Assembly: GCA_945906815.1 (NCBI GenBank)
Contig: CAMDRT010000006.1
Span: forward strand, 1-64,000
Source: Bordetella parapertussis
Lineage (GTDB): Bacteria > Pseudomonadota > Gammaproteobacteria > Burkholderiales > SG8-41
DNA length: 64,000 bases
Direction: 5' to 3'
Shown here: positions 17,176-24,768 of the stretch, piece by piece
Layout: every line of letters begins with the position of its first letter
How positions within the stretch are numbered: position 1 is the stretch's first letter
Notes under the pieces: generated by a model
Told to the model about the DNA's origin: nothing
The model's database searches: none
The model's input: only the letters and a program-made list of their open reading frames with translations
Program-made: the position numbers and the translations under genes

Positions 17176-18825
17176 ATGTACGTGAAATCCATAACCGACA
17201 ACGCTGAATTTGATTACGTCATCGTCGGCGCGGGTTCCGCCGGTTGCGTGTTGGCGGATCGATTGTCTGCCAACGGCAGACATCAGGTGCTGCTGCTCGA
17301 AGCGGGCGGCCGCGACAGCAGTTTTAACATCAAGGTGCCGTTGTATGTGGCGCATGTGCTCAACGACGAGAATCTGACTTGGCCCTATATGACGGAGCCG
17401 CAAACACATCTGAATGGACAGCGTCAGCGCTGGACGCGCGGGCGGGTGATCGGCGGTTGCAGTTCGATCAACGGCAATCTGTTTGTGCGCGGCGATCCGC
17501 AGGAATACGAGCGCTGGCGTGCGTTGGGCTGCAGCGGCTGGGGTTATGCCGACATGCTGCCGTATTTCAGGAAGCTTGAGGATTTCCCCGAGGGCGATCA
17601 GAGCGTGCGTGGCAGTGGCGGGCCGGTTCATTGCACGCCGCTGACGAAATTTGACCCGCTGTCGGACGCTTTTCTCGAGGCCTGCGGTGAAGCGGGCTAC
17701 CGCAAACTGAATGACTATAACGATGGCAGCTACGAAGGCGCCTTCTATTTGCAGTATTCGACCCGCAACGGCTGGCGTAACAGCACGCCGGTGGGGTATC
17801 TCAATCCGTCGCTCAAGCGGCCCAATCTGACGGTGCTGCCCCATGCCCGTGTGACGCGTGTGTTGCTGGCAGGGGACAGCAAGCGCGCCACGGGCATCGC
17901 TTACCGCATGGGAGAAGTCAACTTTCAGGTCAAGGCGCGCCGTGAAGTATTGCTGGCTGCTGGCCCGTTGGCATCACCCCAGCTGCTGGAACTGTCGGGT
18001 ATCGGCAACAGCGCGTTGTTGCAAAAGCACGGCATTAGTGTGCAGCACCATCTGCCGGGCGTCGGCGAGAACCTGCGCGATCATCCGAATACGCGGATCA
18101 CTTATGAATGCGCGCAGCCGATCACCATCAATGACGTGCTGCGCAGCCCGTGGCTCAAGCTCAAGGAAGGTCTGCGCTTCGTGTTCAAGCGCGAAGGGTT
18201 ACTGACGATATGCTCGGCGACGGCGCAGATGAATCATCGCAGCAGTGACCAGGTGGAGCAACCCGACCTCGTGCTGCGGCTGTTGCCGCTGTCCGGTAAG
18301 GATCGCTATGCGCGCACACCCGCCAAGGGACTTGATCCGCATCCGGGTTTTACGCTGGGTGTCACCTTATTGCAGCCGTACTCGCGCGGCACCTGCCATA
18401 TTCAATCGAACGACCCGCTGCAACAAGCGGCGATGGATCCGAAATATTTGTCGCACGAAGCCGACACGCAGTTGTTTCTGGATGGCATACGTGTGGCGCG
18501 CAAGGTCGCGCAACAGCCCGCGTTACGCTCGCTGATCGTGCGTGAAACGCGGCCGGGTCCCGAGGTCAATGACGATGCCGGCTTGCTCGACTACATGCGT
18601 GGCACCATACAAACCAGTTGGCATATGGTCGGCACCTGCAAGATGGGGGCGCACACGGATAGCGACGCGGTGGTGGATCCGCAGTTGCGGGTGAAGGGCA
18701 TCGCCGGTCTGCGCGTGATCGATTCGTCGATCTGCCCCACGATACCGTCGTCGAATACGAATATTCCGTCGATTGCGATAGGTGAGAAGGGCGCGGCTAT
18801 GGTGCTGGCGGCGGCAGAGGCGTAA
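17176..18825 (+). CDS. GMC family FAD-dependent oxidoreductase
   Basis: A 549-residue glucose-methanol-choline oxidoreductase, choline/alcohol-dehydrogenase-like. The FAD-binding motif FDYVIVGAGSAGCVLADRLS is at residues 9-28, GGCSSINGNLFVRG follows, and the C terminus has the active-site region SWHMVGTCKMG and a second FAD segment SNTNIPSIAIGEKGA. It would oxidise an alcohol to an aldehyde or ketone. ATG 17176 is preceded by AGGAG with 5-nt spacing. It sits 21 bp after the Bug gene and 26 bp before the selenoprotein. Confidence 0.92.
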   Translation: MYVKSITDNAEFDYVIVGAGSAGCVLADRLSANGRHQVLLLEAGGRDSSFNIKVPLYVAHVLNDENLTWPYMTEPQTHLNGQRQRWTRGRVIGGCSSINGNLFVRGDPQEYERWRALGCSGWGYADMLPYFRKLEDFPEGDQSVRGSGGPVHCTPLTKFDPLSDAFLEACGEAGYRKLNDYNDGSYEGAFYLQYSTRNGWRNSTPVGYLNPSLKRPNLTVLPHARVTRVLLAGDSKRATGIAYRMGEVNFQVKARREVLLAAGPLASPQLLELSGIGNSALLQKHGISVQHHLPGVGENLRDHPNTRITYECAQPITINDVLRSPWLKLKEGLRFVFKREGLLTICSATAQMNHRSSDQVEQPDLVLRLLPLSGKDRYARTPAKGLDPHPGFTLGVTLLQPYSRGTCHIQSNDPLQQAAMDPKYLSHEADTQLFLDGIRVARKVAQQPALRSLIVRETRPGPEVNDDAGLLDYMRGTIQTSWHMVGTCKMGAHTDSDAVVDPQLRVKGIAGLRVIDSSICPTIPSSNTNIPSIAIGEKGAAMVLAAAEA

Positions 18826-18851
18826 CCCATACATAAAGTGAAGGGCATCAC

Positions 18852-20555
18852 ATGAACGAAAAAATGGGCGTGGTCAGCCCTGAAGGTTTGCAACTGCGTG
18901 TGTCGAGCGGCGTGAGCCGCCACCTCGATACATTGGAGGGCAAGACTATCGGCGAGGTCTACAACAACCACTTCAAGGGCGAACAGATGTTTCGCGCCTA
19001 TCGCCGGTTGTTGAAGCAAAAGTATCCCGGCGTGAAAATTATTCCTTACGATAAATTTCCGACGATCTACGTCGGTGGTGATCCAGCCTCGCAACACCAG
19101 GATGCCAAGCAAGCGGCAGCGCTGGCCCTAGAGTGGGGTTGCGATGCGATTATCACCGGTAACGGCGGGTGAGGCACCTGCACCCCGGCCTCGGTGAGGC
19201 CGGCAGCAGAAGCCGAAAAACTCGGCATACCCAGTGTGGTGATTACCACCACCGGATTTACCACCATCGCCAAGGCCGCGGGCAAGGCGCAAGGGGTGAC
19301 AGGGCTGCGCGTTGCCGAATATCCGGGCGCAGTCGGCGTTCATGCGGAAGCGCTGGTGGAAAAAAATGTAGAGGAGGTGCTGTTCGAGCGCATCATCCAT
19401 GAGCTGACCCAGCCCCGCGTGGGCGAGATGCAGGACGCGCCGCTGGATGCCAAGCACGCCGGCGCTATCGTTTTTGTAGGCACGTTTGACGAAATCAACG
19501 AACACTTCCGGCAGCAATTGTGGTCGGATGAGTTGCCGGTGATTCCGCCGACAGTAGAGCGGGTCGAGGCCTTTCTTAAACACACCCGCCGTGCGCCCGA
19601 TGAGCCTATAGCCGTGCTGCCACAGGCCAATCTGGCTGCGACGCCGAGGAATATTGCCGCGAATGCGGTGATGGCAGGATGCCGTCCGCAACACCTGCCG
19701 CTACTGATCGCGGCGGTGGAGGCGATAGCGGACAATGCCTACAACCTGAATAACATCGGCAGTACCTGGGGTGTGCTGCCGTTTCTGCTGATCAATGGGC
19801 CTGCCGCAAAACAGCTCGGTGTTGAAAACGGCGCGCAACTGATTAACAAAGGTGCCAATCCCGCATTGGGCCGGGCGCTGGGGCTGATCATCAAGAATAT
19901 TGCGGGCTACAAGCTGGGCCGCAACTACATGGGCACGTTCGGCTATCCGATGAATTTCGTGGTCGCTGAAAACGAGGACGAGTGTCCGTGGCAGCCCTAC
20001 CACGTCGAACAGGGCTACCACAAACAGGACAGCACCGTCACCGCTTGCGGCACGGTCACCTGGGGCTGGCCACCGGCGATTTACGGCACGCCGAACAAAA
20101 CCGCTGCCCAGAGTGCGCTTGAATTTTTGAGTATCGAAGTGACCAAGAAACCGTGCCTCGCGCGGTTGGTGGAACGCGGGCCACAGGGTTTTAGGAACAT
20201 GATTACCTTCCTGCTTGCCCCGCCGATCGCTAAGGCATTGGCAAGCGCGGGTTACACCAAGCAAAAAATTCGCGAGTATGTGTATGAACATGCTCGCGTG
20301 CCCTGTAAGGAATTGGAATTTCTGATCGAGTACGGGCACTCGGAGGCGTTCAAAATTTCCGACATGGTGGAGCGCGGGCTGCTGCCCGCGGCGTATCGGG
20401 TGCAGCCGGACGCGCTGGTGCAGGTGCTGCCCAGTCCCGATGTGATCAACATTGTGGTTTGTGGGGATCCTGATCGCAACAGAGCGATGGTGCTGTGGGG
20501 CGGTTATGTCAGTCCGGTCACCAAAAAGATCGAGATCGTAGCGGAAGTGTTATAA
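18852..20555 (+). CDS. UGSC-type selenoprotein with large C-terminal domain (UGA decoded as Sec)
   Basis: One 567-residue gene with a single in-frame UGA at 19170-19172. Frames on both sides are the same, and protein similarity style continues through the stop: the motif reads ITGNGG-U-GTCTPAS, placing Sec at residue 107 and Cys at 110 (U-x-x-C, a thioredoxin-like redox pair). A SECIS-like hairpin follows at 19185-19203. The first ~180 residues resemble the UGSC-motif family, known in selenocysteine and cysteine forms; here the motif is UGTC. The remaining ~370 residues (MAGCRPQHLPLLIAAVEA, INGPAAKQLGVENG, ANPALGRALGLIIKNIAGY) form a second conserved-looking domain of unknown role. ATG 18852 has GAAGGG 6 nt before it. 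Enzymatic function is unknown; redox activity is inferred. Confidence 0.85.
19170..19203 (+). promoter_or_regulatory. Bacterial SECIS element after the Sec UGA
   Basis: After UGA (19170-19172) comes a 12-nt linker, then a perfect 8-bp stem CCGGCCTC (19185-19192) / GAGGCCGG (19196-19203) closed by the loop GGT (19193-19195). The loop begins 20 nt after the UGA. Bacterial SECIS elements bind SelB, lie within the coding region just after the UGA and require a G among the first two loop bases; this hairpin meets each point. The stem is also coding sequence (PASVRPA). Confidence 0.8.
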
Positions 20556-20584
20556 ACAATCATTTAAAAACAAATACTTACATC

Positions 20585-21754
20585 ATGATAGAACGCATAG
20601 AGATTTTCGTCACGGAATTGCCGGTGCGGGTGCAGCGCATTTTTTCCAGCGGCCCGTATGACACTGGCCCTGCCCAACAACTACTGGGCAAACCAGTACT
20701 GGTAAAAATTTTCGCCGATGGCGTGGTCGGCTTTGGACAGATACGCCCGATCACGCCGGGTCATTTTTTGGCTGACACGACACAGGGTATGGTTGCCGCG
20801 ATCAAAGAGATTTACGGCAAAAACCTGATTGGGAAATCGTTGTTTGATATAGAAGCCGCGAATGAAATGTTCAATCTGCGGCTGGCCGGCAACCCCTGCG
20901 CGCGCGCGGTGCTTGATATTGCGCTGCATGATGCGATGGGTAAGGCGCTCAACGTGCCGGTGCATAAGCTGATCGGCGGTGCCTGCCAGCCGCGCATACC
21001 ACTCGAATGGTCAGTGAGTCTGGCCGATGATGTTCAGACCATCGTCAACGAAGCGACGCGCGCGGTAAACGAATTCGGCATCAAAGTGTTGTGCATCAAG
21101 GCCGCTGACCGGCGCGGCTGGCGGCAGGACGTGAAACACTTTGCAGCGGTGAGGCGTGCGGTGGGTGACGACGTGGTCATCGGCACTGATCCGAATACCG
21201 GTTGGTCGCTGGCCGACGCCTTAAGTGCGATACACGCGATGCGCGAATTCGATCTGGGCTATATCGAGCAGCCGATAGAACGGCGCGATCTGGCGGGCAT
21301 GGCCGAGATTCGGCGGCAGGCGATGGGCGTGCCGGTGATGGCAGATGAATCCCTGTTCACGGTGCAGGATGCGTATGCGCTGGCCGAAGCGCGTGCGGTG
21401 GACGCGTATTGCATCAAGCTTTACAAGATCGGTGGTTTAACGCCCGCAAAAAAAATCGCTGCCGTGGCCGAGGCGGCCAATATCCAGCTCAATTGTGGCG
21501 GACTTGCGGTGCAATGCCAGCTTGAGGCCGCGGCATCGGCGCACTTTTACGCCAGCACGCCGGAAAAACGCATGATGGGTGCAGCGGAATTTGTGATGGG
21601 CCTGAATACCATAGGCCCCGACCCCATAGTTCCGCAGACGGATTTCGTGATCAAAGACGGGCACGTGCATGTGCCGACCGGGCCGGGCCTGGGCATCACG
21701 GTGGATGAAGCGGCGCTTAAAAAACATACGCTGTGGCACGAAATTGTGACGTGA
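20585..21754 (+). CDS. Mandelate racemase/muconate-lactonizing enzyme family protein
   Basis: A 389-residue enolase-superfamily enzyme. It has the N-terminal capping domain (MIERIEIFVTELPVRVQR), a C-terminal barrel with Lys in LCIKAADRRG, metal ligands in IGTDPNTGW (Asp), YIEQPIE (Glu) and MADESLF (Glu), and a Lys in YCIKLYKIGG on the other face. Members abstract an alpha-proton from a carboxylate to racemise, dehydrate or cycloisomerise it. ATG 20585 was chosen because the longer frame overlaps the selenoprotein; the gap to it is 29 bp. Likely acts on the same carboxylate as the neighbouring genes. Confidence 0.9.
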   Translation: MIERIEIFVTELPVRVQRIFSSGPYDTGPAQQLLGKPVLVKIFADGVVGFGQIRPITPGHFLADTTQGMVAAIKEIYGKNLIGKSLFDIEAANEMFNLRLAGNPCARAVLDIALHDAMGKALNVPVHKLIGGACQPRIPLEWSVSLADDVQTIVNEATRAVNEFGIKVLCIKAADRRGWRQDVKHFAAVRRAVGDDVVIGTDPNTGWSLADALSAIHAMREFDLGYIEQPIERRDLAGMAEIRRQAMGVPVMADESLFTVQDAYALAEARAVDAYCIKLYKIGGLTPAKKIAAVAEAANIQLNCGGLAVQCQLEAAASAHFYASTPEKRMMGAAEFVMGLNTIGPDPIVPQTDFVIKDGHVHVPTGPGLGITVDEAALKKHTLWHEIVT

Positions 21755-21843
21755 GGGTAATGCGTGACAGCGAGCGGCTAGCTGCGTTTGAGCAGGCACA
21801 TCGCCATTCGCCATAGGCCTGCATCCACCAGGAGAAATCAGCA

Positions 21844-23253
21844 ATGACATCGAGCACGCCACCCCCCTATGATCCGCGGCAGTTCAAAGCGTTGACGTTT
21901 TACGACGCGGTGCCGCGTTTTCGTGACGGCACCGATACGCCGCGCGCGTACCTGGAGCGCTGCCTGGCAACCATTGCCGTGCGCGAGCCGGTGGTGCAGG
22001 CGTTTGTGGTGTTGAACGAGGCGGGCGCGCGCGCTGCCGCCGATGCCAGCAGTGCGCGCTGGAAGGCGGGCAATCCGCTGTCGGCCATCGACGGTATGCC
22101 GCTAGCGATCAAGGATTTGCTGGAAACCAAAGATATGCCCACCGAGATGGGCTGCGAAGCGTACCGCGGCAATTTTCCCCAGCGCGACAATGCCGCCGTG
22201 TGGGCGCTGCGCGAGGCGGGCGCGGTAATTCTGGGCAAGACGGTGACTGCTGAACTGGGCGGCACGCACCCGGGGCCGACCACCAATCCGTTCGATGCTG
22301 CGCGCACACCGGGCGGCTCGTCGGCCGGGTCTGCTGCCGCAATCGCCGCGCGCATGGTGCCGGCAGCTTTGGGCACGCAGGTGGGCGGTTCCATCATTCG
22401 TCCCGCCGCGTTTTGCGGCAACATTGCGCTGAAGCCGACGATGGGTGCCATCAATCGCGGTGAGCGGCAGGCCACCAGCACCAGCACCACCGGTGTACAT
22501 GCGGGTAGCCTCGAAGATATGTGGCAGGTCGCGATAGAAATTGCGCGCCGCGCCGGCGGCGATCCCGGCCGCCCCGGACTGTTTGGGACTGTGGTTCCTC
22601 CTGCGGCGGCGAAACCGGAACGCCTGATGGTGCTGGAAAGCGCGGGCTGGGCCGCGCTGGATAGCGCCAGCCGCGCGGCGTTTGAAACGCTGTTGGAAAA
22701 TTTGCAGTCGGCCGGGGTCAGCTTGGTTCGCCGCAACGATCATCCGTGGATCGAGGCCTTGGAGCAGGCGCTGCGCAACGCCAGCGACATCAGCAACGGC
22801 ATCACGGCATGGGAAAATCGCTGGTATCAGGCGAACCTGATCGAACAGTATCCGCAGCGTGTCAGCGCGCGCCTCACCGCCACCGTCAGACGGGCGCAGG
22901 CGATGCGCCCCGACGACTACCGCGCGCTGCTGCTGGAGCGCGCGGCGGCACAGCAGTGCCACGCTATGCTGGCGCCGCTCGCCGACGCGATCATCATGCT
23001 GTCGTGTGCGGGGCCCGCGCCGCTGTGGCCCGGCGACGTGCCAGGCCAGCCGCTGGCGCCGCGTCCGACCGGCGATTCTGTTTTTAATACGCCCAGCTCG
23101 ATGTTGTTCGCGCCGGCGGTGACCCTGCCGCTGCTGGCTGTGGGTGGCATGCCGGTGGGCGTGCAACTGATGGGCCAGCAGCATCAGGACGCGCGCATGA
23201 CCGCTCTGGCACGCTGGATGCTGGGTGCGGTGGCGCCGGTGGTGGTGTCATGA
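21844..23253 (+). CDS. Amidase signature family hydrolase
   Basis: A 469-residue amidase. The Ser-cisSer-Lys triad can be placed: Lys90 in PLAIKDLLET, Ser159/160 in RTPGGSSAGSA and nucleophile Ser183 in GTQVGGSIIRPAAFCG. It would hydrolyse an amide to a carboxylate and ammonia. ATG 21844 is preceded by CAGGAG with suitable spacing. The 89-bp gap after the enolase-superfamily gene is the longest in this gene run but shows no terminator. Confidence 0.92.
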   Translation: MTSSTPPPYDPRQFKALTFYDAVPRFRDGTDTPRAYLERCLATIAVREPVVQAFVVLNEAGARAAADASSARWKAGNPLSAIDGMPLAIKDLLETKDMPTEMGCEAYRGNFPQRDNAAVWALREAGAVILGKTVTAELGGTHPGPTTNPFDAARTPGGSSAGSAAAIAARMVPAALGTQVGGSIIRPAAFCGNIALKPTMGAINRGERQATSTSTTGVHAGSLEDMWQVAIEIARRAGGDPGRPGLFGTVVPPAAAKPERLMVLESAGWAALDSASRAAFETLLENLQSAGVSLVRRNDHPWIEALEQALRNASDISNGITAWENRWYQANLIEQYPQRVSARLTATVRRAQAMRPDDYRALLLERAAAQQCHAMLAPLADAIIMLSCAGPAPLWPGDVPGQPLAPRPTGDSVFNTPSSMLFAPAVTLPLLAVGGMPVGVQLMGQQHQDARMTALARWMLGAVAPVVVS

Positions 23254-23282
23254 GTCCATTAACCGTGTAGGGAGGCGACACT

Positions 23283-23738
23283 ATGGCAGTGAAAATACGC
23301 AAGATTGAAGCCCGCGACGCAGCGCGCTGGCGCGTGCTGTGGGACGGCTATTGCCGTTTTTATGACAGCGATATTTCTGCACCCATTACCGACCACACCT
23401 GGGCGCGCATCATGGATTCCGTTTCACCGGTTCATGCCATCGTTGCGGAAGATGCCAGCACAGGCGTGATCGGCATCTGCAACTACATCATTCACGACAA
23501 TACCTGGACGCCGACACCGGTGTGTTATCTCGAAGATTTGTTTGTCGATCCTGCCTGCCGTGCTGCGGGTGTCGGTCAACAGTTGATCGACTGGCTGGTA
23601 TCCGAGATGAAGCAGCAGGGCTGGTCACGGCTGTACTGGAACACCAAAGAAAACAACTACCGCGCGCGCGGCCTTTACGATAAGTACACGCCGCACAGCG
23701 GGTTTTTGCGTTACGTTATCAATAACCCGCAGGCGTAA
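23283..23738 (+). CDS. GNAT family N-acetyltransferase
   Basis: A 151-residue GCN5-related acetyltransferase. The acetyl-CoA pyrophosphate loop is in VDPACRAAGVGQQLIDWL (R-x-x-G-x-G) and the C terminus has LYWNTKENNYRARGLYDKY, typical of the small-molecule or polyamine acetyltransferase branch. GGGAGG lies shortly before ATG 23283. It is 29 bp after the amidase and ends the plus-strand operon; the next gene is convergent. Acceptor substrate unknown. Confidence 0.9.
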   Translation: MAVKIRKIEARDAARWRVLWDGYCRFYDSDISAPITDHTWARIMDSVSPVHAIVAEDASTGVIGICNYIIHDNTWTPTPVCYLEDLFVDPACRAAGVGQQLIDWLVSEMKQQGWSRLYWNTKENNYRARGLYDKYTPHSGFLRYVINNPQA

Positions 23739-23771
23739 CCCGCTGCTCTAAGTTTGGCACTTCACAGTGCG

Positions 23772-24743
23772 CTATTGCGGCTCAACGCCTGCGGCTTTTG
23801 CGAGCTGGGTGAGTTTCGCCATGTCGGCGCGCAGCGTCGCCGCCATCTGTTCGGGCATGTTGCCGATGGGGTCGCTGGCACCTTCGCGTTCGAGGCGCTG
23901 CTTGAACTCGGTGGTTTGCATGGCGTTCACCATCGCGCCGTGCAGCCGGTTGATGATGTCCGGTGGTGTCTTTGCCGGTGCCCAGGCGGCGAAGGTATTG
24001 GTCGCTTCGTAGTTTTCCAGCGCGCGGGTCGAGGCGACCATCGGCACCTCGGGCAGTTGTTTGGAGCGGACTTTTCCGGTTACCGCCAGTGCGCGCAGTT
24101 TGCCGCCGTGGATATGCGGGAGTGCCGGCGCGATGCCGGCGAAATTCACCGGCACGTGCCCGGCGATGTTGTCGATCAAAGCCGCCGCGCCGCCCTTGTA
24201 AGGGATGTGGGTCAATCGCACATGCGCCATGCTGTTGAACATTTCACCCGCCAGATGCGACATGCTGCCGATGCCGAACGAGGCGTAATCAACTTGCCCC
24301 GGGCGCGATTTGGCGAGTGTCACCAGTTCGGCCACCGTTTTGGGCGGAAAGGCCGGGTGCACAGTGATCACCATCGGTGTCCAAGTCAGCTGCGTGATCG
24401 GCGCGAAGTCGTTGAGGGTGTCGTAGTTGAGTTTTTTGTACACCGCCGGATTGATGAGGTGCGAGGTCATGACATGGAACATCAAGGTGTAGCCGTCGGG
24501 TGCGGCACGCGCCACGGCCTCCGCGCCGATGATGCCATTGGAGCCGCCGCGGTTGTCCACGATCACCTGCTGCCCGAGTGCGCGCGACAGTGGCTCGGCC
24601 AACATGCGCGCGAAGATGTCGGTGGCGCCGCCCGGAGGCCAGGGCACAACCATGCGTATCGGTTTGGCGGGGTAAGTCTGCGCGGCCACGCCGCAGGCCG
24701 CGCCGCACATTGCCATGCACACCAGCTGCTGGATTTTTTTCAT
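23772..24743 (-). CDS. Bug/TctC-type solute-binding protein
   Basis: A 323-residue periplasmic binding protein. ATG 24743 gives MKKIQQLVCMAMCGAACGVAAQ, a signal peptide; the 39-codon upstream extension is within the molybdoenzyme gene and is rejected. Family motifs: YPAKPIRMVVPWPPGGATD, VDNRGGSNGIIG, FGIGSMSHLAGEMFNSMA and HIPYKGGAAALI. It follows the molybdenum hydroxylase large-subunit gene by 25 bp and may import that enzyme's substrate. Confidence 0.9.
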   Translation of the reverse strand: MKKIQQLVCMAMCGAACGVAAQTYPAKPIRMVVPWPPGGATDIFARMLAEPLSRALGQQVIVDNRGGSNGIIGAEAVARAAPDGYTLMFHVMTSHLINPAVYKKLNYDTLNDFAPITQLTWTPMVITVHPAFPPKTVAELVTLAKSRPGQVDYASFGIGSMSHLAGEMFNSMAHVRLTHIPYKGGAAALIDNIAGHVPVNFAGIAPALPHIHGGKLRALAVTGKVRSKQLPEVPMVASTRALENYEATNTFAAWAPAKTPPDIINRLHGAMVNAMQTTEFKQRLEREGASDPIGNMPEQMAATLRADMAKLTQLAKAAGVEPQ

Positions 24744-24768
24744 GACGTGCTTTCGTCGCCTGTAAAGT

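Noticed and set aside
19169-19402. Treating 18852-19172 and 19194-20555 as two genes or a frameshifted pseudogene
   Set aside because: Both halves are in the same frame, the only interruption is one UGA in a known redox motif context, a SECIS-type hairpin follows, and no other decay is visible. The second frame's supposed start codon also has no ribosome binding site.
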